A stretch of 64,000 nt of DNA from Staphylococcus durrellii (GCF_015594545.1 NZ_JADIIO010000001.1:186001-250000), one strand, 5' to 3'; positions 36,409-46,107 are shown, counted from the stretch's first letter. Notes: generated from the letters alone by a model not told the origin. Numbers and translations: made by a program.

Positions 36409-36733
36409 AAGAAAAAGGGCTCCTAATTAAATAATTTTTGTAATAACTTAAGATTATAATGCTAATTTGTACATTACAAATAGAATGATTTTAAATAATA
36501 GGTTTGAAAACGTTTAAATAGGATAAAATAATAAAAATTATTATTTAGTAAATCTATATAATAATTTTGTACACTCAAACTAACAAAATTATTAAAATTG
36601 TGGCCATTTGTTATCTTAATATAGCTAAAATGGCAGTTGAGTCGTAAATTTTGATAACGCAAATAGTGGAAGTAATACAATTAGTTCCATTTATATTTTT
36701 GTAAGAAAAATAAACTATGAAAGGGTTTTGACT
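36409..36733. other. Intergenic region upstream of the large DUF4064 protein
   Basis: AT-rich, divergent promoter region. A weak sigma-B-like pattern GTTTGA-N13-GGATAA sits at about 36502-36526, too degenerate to call. No ORF seen. Confidence 0.4.
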
Positions 36734-38845
36734 ATGATTAAAAGAACTGGTGAAAAAGTATTAACCTGGATAGGCATCGTGGTACAGTTTCTTCTTGTTA
36801 TTGGATTAGCTATTACGTCGCTATTCATGGGTAATTCAAGCTTTAAAGACGAAGTCACAACTAGTATTAAAGAAAACAATCCATCTGCAACATCATCTGA
36901 CGTAACAGGCATAACAGGTATGTTATCAAGTTTCGTTACGACTGGTATTGTAGTTAGTATTATTGTATTAATATTGGCGCTAGTAGCAGTAGCACTAATT
37001 AAGAAAAAAGCCAAAGTAGCCGGCATTATTTTATTAATTCTTGGTATTGTTTCACTTTTATTCAACTGGATTAGTGCGATTTTATGGATTATCGCAGGTA
37101 TTATGTTATTAGTTAGAAAACCTAAACCTTCAGACGATTCACACGGAGGTGACGGTAGAGAAGATGATGTTCGTAATGGTTCAGAATCAGATGACAAAGA
37201 CGATGATGGTAATAAAGGTACTAATAAAAAAGCAGCAGGCGCAGCTGCTGGCGGTGCAGCGGTAGGCGCGACAGCGACTGGTGCAGTAGCGGCTTCTTCT
37301 AAAGAAGATAAAGATGATGTTCAATCTACAAACGATAAAGATGCACATGAACAAGACCATGACCGTGACAACAGTCGTCAACAAGATTCATTCGTTACTA
37401 ACAACAAAGGCAATGATAAAGATAGGGTGGGTAATAATAGACATGAAGATCAACGCAACACTAATCAACGCGATGACGTTAACGACAAAACAGGACATGA
37501 CAGAAATGCTGTTGTTGAAGACAGACGTGAAGACGAACGCAATACAAATCAAGGTAATGACGTTACTGATAATAGAAGTGATGACAAAGATATTTATTCA
37601 AATGATCGCCGTGAACAAAGTAGTAACGAAGATGTAAATAATTACGGCAGACCTACAAATAACGAAAGCAATGATGAAACTTACAATGCAAGTACAAGCA
37701 TTGATGATCGTCAACATGACCCAAATGAACAGGCACGTGACACAGAATTTAAAGGTAACGATACGAATGCAAGTACTAATAATTATCGTGCCGGTGATAG
37801 ACAAGATACTACCAATTCTGGTGCAAATGATAATGAAAATAGTGCCGATGCATATCGTCACGCTGGACAAGAGCACTCCGAATCACCGTATAATACGACG
37901 AATGATGACAATCAGCAAAATGACTATACTAATAGTGATAGCATTGACGATCGCCAACAAACAACAAGTGACAATTATAAAGCGCATGATACCAATGTAA
38001 GCTCTAATAATTACCGTGGTGGAGAACGTACACAAAACACTACCAACGCTGGCGTAACTGACAATCAAGGTAATGACAAAGATTTTGGTTCAACACAACA
38101 GAGTAATAATACTTCATCAACTTATCAAAGTAATGATGATGTTAATACTAATACGAATTATCACTCAGGCAAAACAGATAGCCAAGGAGTACATGAGGAT
38201 ATCAATGATAGTTTCCACCAATCAGGGGAACGTCCTGAAAGTGCTTCAAGTCAAGAAGACAAAGTCGATGCAAGCACACAACATGATACTGAGAGTCAAC
38301 ATTCTTCATCAAGTTACGTAACTGATAATAGAGGGAATGATAAAGACTTCGGTAACACAAACGGTCACGATGGAAGAAATAGCGCTAATCAACAATTTAG
38401 TAATTCGGGTGACCAAGACGTACATGAAGATATGGCTAGTAGTTTTGAACAAAATGGCATGTCCGAACAATCTTCAACAAGCCAAAGTCAAAACAAAGCT
38501 AACCATAGTCAAGAAGACAAAGTCGATGCGAGTACACAACATGATACAGAAAGCCAACAATCTGGACCAAGCAACGTAACAGAGAATAAAGGTACTGACA
38601 AAGATATTAGTAAACGTGACAGCAGTGAAACTAGAGACAATTCTAATTTAAGTGGCAATGTAGAAAATACGACAGACGTGAATTCAAAAGAACAACGTAT
38701 AGACGACCAACAAAAATCAGCATTTGATGATGAAGGTTCGGCTAATCAAGAAGATAACTATAATAATAACTTATTCAAAAATAGAGTGAATAAACACAAA
38801 GACGACGTTGAAAAAGATACGGATTCAGAAGATTATAGATTTTAA
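36734..38845 (+). CDS. Large DUF4064 membrane protein with disordered repeat tail (703 aa)
   Basis: Residues 1-135 are a DUF4064-like domain with hydrophobic segments at about 12-35, 70-95 and 98-130. A fully charged linker follows, then an Ala/Gly-rich hydrophobic stretch (AAGAAAGGAAVGATATGAVAA, broken here by position about 162-183). The remaining about 515 residues are Asn/Asp/Gln/Ser/Thr-rich and intrinsically disordered, with repeated NNYR.G.R, DNRGNDKDFG and QEDKVDASTQHDTESQ blocks. The latter occurs twice, at about 38255 and 38512 in DNA. No LPXTG or signal peptide. ATG 36734 follows GAAAGGG. Function unknown; it could be a surface-exposed or cytosolic scaffold depending on topology. 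Confidence 0.7.
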   Translation: MIKRTGEKVLTWIGIVVQFLLVIGLAITSLFMGNSSFKDEVTTSIKENNPSATSSDVTGITGMLSSFVTTGIVVSIIVLILALVAVALIKKKAKVAGIILLILGIVSLLFNWISAILWIIAGIMLLVRKPKPSDDSHGGDGREDDVRNGSESDDKDDDGNKGTNKKAAGAAAGGAAVGATATGAVAASSKEDKDDVQSTNDKDAHEQDHDRDNSRQQDSFVTNNKGNDKDRVGNNRHEDQRNTNQRDDVNDKTGHDRNAVVEDRREDERNTNQGNDVTDNRSDDKDIYSNDRREQSSNEDVNNYGRPTNNESNDETYNASTSIDDRQHDPNEQARDTEFKGNDTNASTNNYRAGDRQDTTNSGANDNENSADAYRHAGQEHSESPYNTTNDDNQQNDYTNSDSIDDRQQTTSDNYKAHDTNVSSNNYRGGERTQNTTNAGVTDNQGNDKDFGSTQQSNNTSSTYQSNDDVNTNTNYHSGKTDSQGVHEDINDSFHQSGERPESASSQEDKVDASTQHDTESQHSSSSYVTDNRGNDKDFGNTNGHDGRNSANQQFSNSGDQDVHEDMASSFEQNGMSEQSSTSQSQNKANHSQEDKVDASTQHDTESQQSGPSNVTENKGTDKDISKRDSSETRDNSNLSGNVENTTDVNSKEQRIDDQQKSAFDDEGSANQEDNYNNNLFKNRVNKHKDDVEKDTDSEDYRF

Positions 38846-38853
38846 TAAGTAGC

Positions 38854-38891
38854 AAAAAAAGCGGTGTACATGTGAATGTACATCGCTTTTT
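38854..38891. terminator. Bidirectional terminator after the large DUF4064 gene
   Basis: AAAAAGCG.TGTACAT / ATGTACA.CGCTTTTT hairpin between convergent genes. Confidence 0.9.
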
Positions 38892-39261
38892 ATTCGTAAT
38901 TTGCTGGCAATGTTTTTACTACTAAAAATAATACGAGTGTTTGTATTACTAACATGAGGCCAAGCCCTATTCTTATTAAAGTAATGTCTACCATAATTAT
39001 AGAAAAACCGACTACGATATATAAGCTGATTAACATTTTGATTTTTTGTTTGAATGTATAACCTCTGTATTTTTTGAAATTATGCACATATTCTTGATAA
39101 ATTTTTGTGGCAACGAGCCAGTTATGAAATTTGGGTGAGCTTTTAGCAAAACATAATACGGCAAGTAAGATAAATGGGGTGGTAGGTAATAAAGGTAAAA
39201 TGGCACCTAAAAAGCCTAAAAAGGTAAAAAAGAAACCTAGACAAATTAATATTATTCTCAT
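38890..39261 (-). CDS. DUF454 (YbaN-like) membrane protein
   Basis: A 123-residue protein with the DUF454 hallmark LGAILPLLPTTPFILLAVLCFAKSSPKFHNWL and three or four membrane segments. The start MRIILICLGF at 39261 is preferred because AAGGA lies seven bases upstream and YbaN begins similarly; an in-frame ATG at 39294 has no ribosome site. Function unknown. Confidence 0.85.
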   Translation of the reverse strand: MRIILICLGFFFTFLGFLGAILPLLPTTPFILLAVLCFAKSSPKFHNWLVATKIYQEYVHNFKKYRGYTFKQKIKMLISLYIVVGFSIIMVDITLIRIGLGLMLVIQTLVLFLVVKTLPANYE

Positions 39262-39412
39262 TATTCTATCCTTATTTAAGTATGATTTTGACATATTTTA
39301 TGAGATATCTCATGGCTTGTCAATATTGAAACACATGCTACAAATTATAAGTTTGTAAGACAATCATTTTCGTCAACTCCATTATTTACTTAGTCGAGCT
39401 GACTTTTCAATA

Positions 39413-40345
39413 CTATAGGTCATGTAAGTTTGCTTCAATTTCTGCTCTTCTATCTTCTAGAAATCCAGGTAAATTTAAATGTTTGCCCAAATCTGCTATC
39501 GACGTATCTACTGTGAAACCGGGTTGTGCCGTTGCAAATTCATACATGATTGAATTTTGTCTGTAGTATAATGATTTAAAGAAATATCTATCGATAATGC
39601 CTGAGTTATTACGATGTAGTGAATTAATTTTTTCAAAAACTTCAGCAAGAGCTGAATCTGTCGGCGTATTAACTGCAATATGGTGAACATAACCACGTCC
39701 GGGTTTGGCTCTTTGTCCTTGTTGTTCGATAATAACGAAATCTGTATATAAACCATCTTCATCTAAAGTAACTACAGTCTCATCAGTATTTAAATTCTGT
39801 CTAACTATATATTCTAAATCATCGGTTAAAAAGTCAAATGTAGACGTTTTATCACGCACTCTTAATTCTACAGGACCTAAACCGAGTATTTGGTAGTCAG
39901 TAGGCACGTCTGTATAACTATTATTACGCCATTTATTAGGAATTTTATAATCATCATTAACAAGTAACGTGATTTCTAGATCATCGATGTCTTTAAATAG
40001 CAATGCTGGTTGTCCGAGATAAGTCATTGGTGTAGTTATTACATCTGCTTGTTTCAAACGATTTTCAAAAAATTGTAATGCCTCGATACTAGGTACAAGT
40101 AATGACAGACGATAAATAGAATTAGTACCTGACCGATTTTGACCAATATTAGGAATTTCAAAGAAACTTAATAACGTACCTTCTGTACCTATTTCATCGC
40201 CAAAGAATAAATGGTACATCGTAGGGTCATCTTGATTGACTGATTTTTCAACTAAACGTAAACCTAAGACGTCAACATAAAAGTCTTTGTTTGCTTGTGC
40301 ATCTTTTGTATACATAGAAATATGATGGTGACCAATGATGTTCAT
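39413..40345 (-). CDS. VOC-family ring-cleaving dioxygenase (MhqO-like)
   Basis: A 310-residue protein of two glyoxalase-fold modules. Candidate metal ligands are His8 (GHHHISM), His222 (GYVHHIAVNT) and Glu269 (IMYEFAT), in the order used by extradiol dioxygenases of the MhqA/MhqE/MhqO group. These are linked to quinone and hydroquinone detoxification in Firmicutes. The ATG lies downstream of AGGATGAT. It is monocistronic; no MhqR gene is nearby. Confidence 0.85.
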   Translation of the reverse strand: MNIIGHHHISMYTKDAQANKDFYVDVLGLRLVEKSVNQDDPTMYHLFFGDEIGTEGTLLSFFEIPNIGQNRSGTNSIYRLSLLVPSIEALQFFENRLKQADVITTPMTYLGQPALLFKDIDDLEITLLVNDDYKIPNKWRNNSYTDVPTDYQILGLGPVELRVRDKTSTFDFLTDDLEYIVRQNLNTDETVVTLDEDGLYTDFVIIEQQGQRAKPGRGYVHHIAVNTPTDSALAEVFEKINSLHRNNSGIIDRYFFKSLYYRQNSIMYEFATAQPGFTVDTSIADLGKHLNLPGFLEDRRAEIEANLHDL

Positions 40346-40479
40346 ATTATCATCCTTTTACTTAAACAATATACTAAAAGGATGTGTAAAGATAGTTTTT
40401 AAGTTTATAGTACGATAAAATAAACGCATTAATTAAATTAGCAGTAACAGTAAATTTACGTATAAATAGGGGTGCTGAA

Positions 40480-40952
40480 ATGGAAGTAATTTATTTGGCT
40501 GGTGGTTGTTTGTGGGGCGTGCAAGCATTCATTAAAACATTACCCGGTGTTTTAGACACTGAAGCAGGTAGAGCTAATGGACAAACACAGTCATTGACGG
40601 GTGATTATGATGGTTATATCGAATGTGTTAAAACAACATTTGATTCTCGAATTGTTTCGGTAATGCAATTAACGGAATACTTATTTGAAATTATAGATCC
40701 ATATAGCATAAATCAGCAAGGTGAAGACGTTGGTCCTAAGTATCGTACAGGTATTTATAGTGAAAACGCGCAACACTTGGAATATGCTAGAACATTTATT
40801 AATCAACGTGAGGATAAAGACCAAATCGCGGTAGAAGTATTGCCGTTGACGAATTATATTCCAAGCGCAGAAGAACATCAAAAAGACTAGATAAATATCC
40901 AAATGATTATTGTCATATTCCTGCCACATTAATGCAAAAATACAATCAATAA
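40480..40952 (+). pseudogene. Frameshifted msrA-like methionine sulfoxide reductase
   Basis: The frame starting at 40480 gives 136 residues of MsrA (catalytic Cys10 in GGCLWG, QQGEDVGPKYRTGIY, PSAEEHQKD) and then hits TAG. Shifting frame right after it continues the family C-terminus: DKYPNDYCHIPATLMQKYNQ, ending with TAA at 40950-40952. GACTAGATAAA looks like GACTATTTAGATAAA with four bases deleted. The lost tail carries the conserved DYC resolving cysteine. The catalytic Cys is kept, so partial activity is possible. An AGGGGTG site precedes the ATG. Confidence 0.75.
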
Positions 40953-41030
40953 TATTGTAATAATACAATAAATGTAAGATACTAATGATAGCAAATACAA
41001 TTTATTTTGTATAATTGAGGTGTTGTCTGC

Positions 41031-41117
41031 ATGATATTCATAATGCTGTCGCCACTACTAACGATATTATTTATCGTTATGGCTATATTGGAAGAAAAAA
41101 GACGAAAGAAAAAATAA
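41031..41117 (+). CDS. Putative 28-aa membrane peptide
   Basis: ATG at 41031 after TTGAGGTG; the product is one hydrophobic helix (MIFIMLSPLLTILFIVMAIL) with a basic tail EEKRRKKK, then a stop and a strong terminator. The layout is that of a real small transmembrane peptide, but there is no family match to confirm it. Confidence 0.45.
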   Translation: MIFIMLSPLLTILFIVMAILEEKRRKKK

Positions 41118-41140
41118 ATTACTTCGATATATGAATGATG

Positions 41141-41187
41141 AGAGTGGACTAGAAATCTATACAAAGATTTCTAGTCCACTCTTTTTT
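41141..41187. terminator. Long palindrome/terminator (GTGGACTA type)
   Basis: AGAGTGGACTAGAAATCT / AGATTTCTAGTCCACTCT, perfect 18-bp stem followed by six Ts. Related to the palindromes at 8307 and 35562. Serves the convergent phosphatase gene too. Confidence 0.9.
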
Positions 41188-41196
41188 AAATGCAAC

Positions 41197-41769
41197 TCAA
41201 TCTATTAAGTGAGCAATTTGATTCGTGTTTTTGATATGCCAATTCGCTTCATAAAAATAAATATTGCTTAAACCACCGTTTGCTAATTTAGAGTCACGTA
41301 TATGTTCATTGTCAGGGTCATAGAAATCTAAAATTTGATGAATAGCAGCACCATGTGTCACAAGTAATACTTTTTGGTGCGGATAATCATCGTTGAGTTC
41401 TTTTAGACCATCGACGAGACGACGGTTTAATGCTTCGGTAGATTCCGCATTGGGATACGCTTTATTTGGGTATTTTTCGGTACGTTCCATATGCGTTAAG
41501 GATTCTGCATCTCCAAAACCACGTTCGATAAATTCTGGCATTACTCTAAGGGGTAAGTTTAAATATGTATTAATAATTTCTGCCGTGTCTTGTGCACGTG
41601 ACAGTGGGCTTGTAACAATAACGTCCCAATTTTGTTGTTGTAACATGTTGCCACATGCTTGTGCCTGCAACTTACCTGATTCATTTAAAGGAATGTCAGT
41701 GCGACCTTGTAATTTGCCTGCCTTATTCCAATCAGTTTCTCCATGTCTGACTAAACATACTTCAGTCAT
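41197..41769 (-). CDS. Histidine phosphatase family protein (phosphoglycerate-mutase-like)
   Basis: A 190-residue cytosolic phosphatase with the phospho-histidine motif LVRHGETDWN (His9), TSPLSRAQDTAEI and the second catalytic His in LLVTHGAAIHQIL. Substrate not predictable; family members include PhoE/GpmB-type phosphatases. ATG 41769 follows AAGGAGC at seven bases, preferred to an upstream start at 41811. Confidence 0.9.
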   Translation of the reverse strand: MTEVCLVRHGETDWNKAGKLQGRTDIPLNESGKLQAQACGNMLQQQNWDVIVTSPLSRAQDTAEIINTYLNLPLRVMPEFIERGFGDAESLTHMERTEKYPNKAYPNAESTEALNRRLVDGLKELNDDYPHQKVLLVTHGAAIHQILDFYDPDNEHIRDSKLANGGLSNIYFYEANWHIKNTNQIAHLID

Positions 41770-41974
41770 CGTAACAGCTCCTTGATTTTGATTTGCCGTA
41801 TATAATACCATGTACGCTTCTCAAAGTTTATTATTTATCTATTGTAATAAAATTTCATTAATATAGTAAAGACCATTAGTTAAATTCAATGACTGTATTT
41901 GCAATTGCTTAATTTAATCATGTACACTGTAGTTATTTTAAATTGAAGATATGTAGTAGTGGAGAGTGATATGC

Positions 41975-42724
41975 ATGAAATGGAACTCAGAATTATATGA
42001 TGCTAAACATAGTTTTGTAGCAAAATATGGCGAAGGAATTGCCACGCTTTTGAATGTGCAAAATAGTGAAAACATACTCGATTTAGGTTGTGGCACTGGA
42101 GATTTAACACATAAGATTGCACAACAAGGCGCTATAATAACAGGTGTCGACGCTTCTCCTGAAATGATCATGCAGGCACAGAAAAAGTATCCTGAAATAC
42201 ACTTTGAAGTCGCTGACGCATCAACATTAAGTACATTAAATCAATATGATGCTATTTTTTCAAATGCCGTATTACATTGGACGTTTAATCATTTAAAGAT
42301 ATTTAAAAATTGTTATAGCGCTTTAAAAGATAATGGTAGATTTATAGCTGAATTTGGCGCGTATCACAATATTAAAATGGTGTCAGACGCTATTGAACAA
42401 GCTATTGTTAATTTAGGCTATACATATCGTGCCGATTATTTCCCGTGGAATTTTAGACAAGATAAAGATATTAAAGCAGATTTAATTCATGCGGGGTTTA
42501 AAGACGTTACAGTAGAAAGCTTTGACCGTCCAACGGCATTAGAAGGTGAAGATGGGCTCGTCAATTGGTTAGTCATGTTTAGCGATAACTTGCTTAAAGA
42601 CTATACATATGAACAAAAGCACAACGTATATCAAGAATGTTCAAGATTATTGCAAGATGAATTATATGAAGCGGGACAATGGATCGTAGATTATAGAAGG
42701 GTTCGTATTTTTGCTTATAAATAA
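41975..42724 (+). CDS. SAM-dependent class I methyltransferase
   Basis: A 249-residue Rossmann-fold methyltransferase with the SAM-binding motif ILDLGCGTGDLTHKI, acidic VDASPEMI, and SNAVLHWTFNH resembling the trans-aconitate/ubiquinone-type methyltransferase branch. Substrate unknown. ATG 41975 after GGAGAG is preferred to GTG 41966, which overlaps the site. Followed by a terminator. Confidence 0.88.
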   Translation: MKWNSELYDAKHSFVAKYGEGIATLLNVQNSENILDLGCGTGDLTHKIAQQGAIITGVDASPEMIMQAQKKYPEIHFEVADASTLSTLNQYDAIFSNAVLHWTFNHLKIFKNCYSALKDNGRFIAEFGAYHNIKMVSDAIEQAIVNLGYTYRADYFPWNFRQDKDIKADLIHAGFKDVTVESFDRPTALEGEDGLVNWLVMFSDNLLKDYTYEQKHNVYQECSRLLQDELYEAGQWIVDYRRVRIFAYK

Positions 42725-42750
42725 TATGAGCATATAACAATATAATCATT

Positions 42751-42788
42751 AAAAAGCACTGCGCTCGATCATAGCGTAGTGCTTTTTT
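42751..42788. terminator. Bidirectional terminator between the methyltransferase and AEC transporter genes
   Basis: AAAAAGCACT.CGCT / AGCG.AGTGCTTTTTT hairpin between convergent genes. Confidence 0.9.
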
Positions 42789-42800
42789 AGGTAGTATTTG

Positions 42801-43718
42801 TTAAAACATGATACGTGAAAGATAAATTACCGTAGTAACGGTAATTATACTTAATAATGTAGAATATAATACCACTTGCGCATGTAGTTCTGGTTCTACA
42901 TCGTATTCCATTGCAATCGTAGAGGTGTTTCTAGATGTAGGGAAGGAACTTGCGACGAATAATGATTGGGCTACGACGCCATCAATGTTCAATATATAAA
43001 TAATTGCTAGTGACAGTAGTGGACCAATGATTAATCTACCTATTAAAGACCATGTAATTACACGATGGAAAAAACGAAGGCGTATCTTTGCTAGCTGTGC
43101 TCCTAATAGTAATAGTGCGACTCCCACAAAAGCGTCTGATAATTCCTTTAGAGGTATATGTATAAATTTAGGCAAAGGGATATCGAAAACTTGAAAGACA
43201 ATGCCTACTATAAGCGCATGGAATATAGGTAGTCTTAAAAGAGAAGTAATAATTCCGCGAAATGTAGTTGTTGCGGAAAGTAAATTATAAAGACCATAAG
43301 AATAAGTTAATAAATTTTGGAAGATAAGGATGAATATTTGAATTGATACACCGATTGGATTGTGAGCGAATACTAGCTGACTTACTGGTAAACCATAATT
43401 ACCAGAGTTCATTAAGGATATGCTGTTTTTTAAAGCTGCCCCTTGAGGCTTATCTAACTTTAGCCATTTTGCTAGTGCATTACCAATCAATATTAAAACA
43501 ATTGTATAAATAATTAAATAGGAGATAATATGCAGCATAACGGTAGTATTGACGTTAATTTCGATAATATTGATAAAAATTGCAGCTGGCATTAAACAAT
43601 AAGTAATTAAAGTCGAAATTTGTTTTAAATCAAAAGTGAATTTAAATTGTAATATAGCACCAACGATAATTAATATTAAAATAGGTAATATAACTTCTAA
43701 TAAAATAAAAACAAACAT
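42801..43718 (-). CDS. AEC family transporter (malate/auxin-efflux type)
   Basis: A 305-residue protein with about ten membrane helices in two inverted halves and the conserved NSGNYGLPVSQLVF motif of the Membrane_trans (AEC) family. ASSFPTSRNTSTIAMEYDVEPELHAQVVLYSTLLS is the family C-terminal signature. Members carry dicarboxylates or related anions; the substrate here is unknown. GAGGGAG precedes the ATG. Confidence 0.88.
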   Translation of the reverse strand: MFVFILLEVILPILILIIVGAILQFKFTFDLKQISTLITYCLMPAAIFINIIEINVNTTVMLHIISYLIIYTIVLILIGNALAKWLKLDKPQGAALKNSISLMNSGNYGLPVSQLVFAHNPIGVSIQIFILIFQNLLTYSYGLYNLLSATTTFRGIITSLLRLPIFHALIVGIVFQVFDIPLPKFIHIPLKELSDAFVGVALLLLGAQLAKIRLRFFHRVITWSLIGRLIIGPLLSLAIIYILNIDGVVAQSLFVASSFPTSRNTSTIAMEYDVEPELHAQVVLYSTLLSIITVTTVIYLSRIMF

Positions 43719-44066
43719 AGTCTCCCTCTAATCTGCATAAATATTTCTAAATAAACGTACTAGTATTAACGGTATATAATGCTTAATTTAACCTTAGCAC
43801 ACTCAATTAATAAGTTTAAGTAATGGTTTATAATATTTTGTGATAACTTAAAATTATATATAGTGATTTTTTAAAATTAATAAATATTAAAGTGCATATA
43901 TAATGATAATTTGTATTATGTATTACAAACGTTAAATTACATTACTTATTACAATGAATAAGACGCTGACAATATTATGAAAGCTTAAGCGCCTTGAGAG
44001 CAACTTTGTAATTAAATCACTGAAAAGACAGAAAAATTACAGTGTCTATTAAATTATTATGTGTCA
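43719..44066. other. Long upstream region of ssaA
   Basis: Part of the 516-bp gap before ssaA. AT-rich with several ATTACA/TGTAAT half-sites, for example around 43915-43955, none spaced exactly as WalR boxes. No ORF with a ribosome site seen. Confidence 0.45.
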
Positions 44067-44083
44067 ATTACAATGCAATAACA
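44067..44083 (-). promoter_or_regulatory. WalR binding site upstream of ssaA
   Basis: ATTACA-N5-ATAACA is the reverse complement of TGTWAH-N5-TGTWAH (TGTTAT-N5-TGTAAT), an exact consensus match 152 bp before the ssaA start. Confidence 0.65.
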
Positions 44084-44234
44084 TAGACCACAAATTAAAA
44101 AAAATCTGTTAGTGTATGTCTTGTCGTTAAAAAACGATGAAAAAATACAATTTAAAGCAAACTTGAAAATTATGAGCCACGAGAAACTCATTAACTAATA
44201 AAACTTAACTTATATTTATGGAGGATTTTTAATT

Positions 44235-45002
44235 ATGAAAAAGATCGCTACAGCTACAATAGCAACTGCAGGTATCGCAACTTTAGGAATGGCACATCAT
44301 CATGCTGACGCAGCAGAAAATACTGGACAAGGTGCATACAATCCAAACGATCCATCATCTTACAGTTATTCATATACAATAGATAAACAAGGTAACTATA
44401 ACTATGACTGGCAAGGTAACTGGAGCCCTAACCAAGCACAACAAGGTCAACAATCACAACAAGCGCAACAAGGACAAGCTGGCCAACAAAACAACCAAAG
44501 TCAACAAAGTTATAGTAATAATTATGGTTCAAATAACCAAAAACAATCTTACACAACTAACAATGCTGGCGGAAAAGGCGCATCTTACAGCACTTCAGAC
44601 AAAAACGTCCAAGTAAAAACACAAAGTGCACCTCAATCAAATAGCAATGGTTCAACATCATTTGCAGGTAAATCATCAGCAGGTGGTAATAGCTATGATT
44701 CAGGACAATGTACTTATTACGTTTACGATAAAGTAGGCGGAAAAATCGGTTCTGATTGGGGTAACGCTAGCAACTGGGCTAACAAAGCAGCTCAATCTGG
44801 TTACAGTGTAGATAACTCACCTAAGTCAGGTTCAATCTTACAAACTTCACAAGGTGCTTATGGACACGTTGCATACGTTGATAATGTAAACAGTGACGGT
44901 TCAGTTAAAGTATCTGAAATGAACTATGGTCAAGGGCCTGGTGTAGTAACTTCACGTACTATTTCAGCAAGCGAAGCAGGTTCATACAACTACATTAAAT
45001 AA
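44235..45002 (+). CDS. ssaA: SsaA-like secreted CHAP-domain protein
   Basis: A 255-residue secreted amidase-type protein. A signal peptide ends near HADAAEN (about residue 27). [21 protein letters not shown] is the conserved SsaA N-terminal segment, followed by a Gln/Ser-rich linker. The CHAP domain (about 140-255) has catalytic Cys159 in DSGQCTYYV and His211 in AYGHVAYV. SsaA-type CHAP proteins cut peptidoglycan peptides and are WalR targets. GGAGG precedes the ATG; a terminator follows. Confidence 0.92.
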   Translation: MKKIATATIATAGIATLGMAHHHADAAENTGQGAYNPNDPSSYSYSYTIDKQGNYNYDWQGNWSPNQAQQGQQSQQAQQGQAGQQNNQSQQSYSNNYGSNNQKQSYTTNNAGGKGASYSTSDKNVQVKTQSAPQSNSNGSTSFAGKSSAGGNSYDSGQCTYYVYDKVGGKIGSDWGNASNWANKAAQSGYSVDNSPKSGSILQTSQGAYGHVAYVDNVNSDGSVKVSEMNYGQGPGVVTSRTISASEAGSYNYIK

Positions 45003-45016
45003 GTAACAATTCGTTT

Positions 45017-45050
45017 CCCGTAAATTCACAAGTGGATTTACGGGTTTTTT
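45017..45050 (+). terminator. Terminator of ssaA
   Basis: CCCGTAAAT.CAC / GTG.ATTTACGGG followed by TTTTTT. Confidence 0.9.
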
Positions 45051-45255
45051 GTTGTATTTTAAGTTGTAGCTGAATTATGTCTAGATAGAAAAGAACAAAG
45101 TATAAAATGAAACAAAATAAGTAAAAAATAGCGATAATAAATAACTATAATAATAAGTGTATAGCTATATAAATTCTAATTACTAGGTAACAACTTGATA
45201 AATAATTTGACTGACATAAAGACATCGATGTGACCTAACAACAGGAGGAAAAATT

Positions 45256-46065
45256 ATGTTAAAAAAATCTTTAGTTACTTCATTAAGTGTTTCAGCTTTA
45301 TTATTAACTGATGCTCATGCAAATGCAGAAGAAAACAAGCAAAGTGAAGATTCAAAAGCGCCAACTAATGTATTAGCAGACAATAACCATAGTTTAAATG
45401 GAGATAAGACAAAAGCTAGTTCTGATAAAGTGTCCGGAGATGCTGTATCTCCAGTCCAAAAAAGTGCTAGTAACAAAGCAGATGAAAAAAAAGCTAGCGT
45501 TGATACGAAAAGCCCATCTGTAGCATCGACAAAACCAACTGATAATGAAGACAAGTCTGTAGTAAAAGGAACTGATAATACTAAAGCAAAAGGTTCTAAT
45601 GTGACTACTCAAAAACCTGCTAATACTAATGATAAAGCGGCACAACCAACAATAAAGGTAAAAGTAGACGCACCTAAGACAGCTACATCAAAATCATCTG
45701 CGCCAAAAAATGTTAAACCTAAATCAACTGCAACAAAAACAAAAGAAACGTCCAAAGCCACAAGTACTACTAGTGCTAAAAAAGACGTTAAGACTGTGAA
45801 AACCAATGCTAAAAAGGATGACGCAAAAGTTGCTGTTAAACCTGCAAATACGAAAGTAGCTGCAGCAAGTAAAGCGGCTACAGTTAAAACTGACAAAGCC
45901 AACAAAGCAGATCAAAAAGTTAAAGCAACTCAAAAGAAAGCAAAACAATTACCTAAAACAGGTAGTGAACAATCAGGGGTATTGGTTAGTGTAGCTTCAC
46001 TATTTATAGCAGGATTAACATTAATATCAACACGTTTATTCAGAAGTAGAAAATCAAATATATAA
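45256..46065 (+). CDS. LPXTG-anchored Lys/Ala/Thr-rich surface protein
   Basis: A 269-residue protein with a signal peptide cleaved near HANA (residue 24). A low-complexity, highly basic body rich in Lys, Ala, Thr and Ser follows (KTDKANKADQKVKATQ and similar). The sortase signal is LPKTG at 232-236, followed by a hydrophobic segment and the RSRK tail. No folded domain is recognisable; the whole exposed part looks disordered and positively charged, so it may bind wall teichoic acid, DNA or other polyanions. AGGAGG precedes the ATG. Confidence 0.82.
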   Translation: MLKKSLVTSLSVSALLLTDAHANAEENKQSEDSKAPTNVLADNNHSLNGDKTKASSDKVSGDAVSPVQKSASNKADEKKASVDTKSPSVASTKPTDNEDKSVVKGTDNTKAKGSNVTTQKPANTNDKAAQPTIKVKVDAPKTATSKSSAPKNVKPKSTATKTKETSKATSTTSAKKDVKTVKTNAKKDDAKVAVKPANTKVAAASKAATVKTDKANKADQKVKATQKKAKQLPKTGSEQSGVLVSVASLFIAGLTLISTRLFRSRKSNI

Positions 46066-46073
46066 TAGACTAT

Positions 46074-46107
46074 AGCTAGCAGTTATACTGTTAGCTTTTT
46101 ATTTTTT
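46074..46107 (+). terminator. Terminator of the LPXTG protein gene
   Basis: AGCTA.CAGT / ACTG.TAGCT hairpin followed by a T-rich stretch. Confidence 0.75.

Noticed and set aside
37314..38579. Several alternative-frame ORFs (Met/Ile/Thr-rich) in the large DUF4064 gene
   Set aside because: They are shadows of the low-complexity tail and lack ribosome sites and family features.
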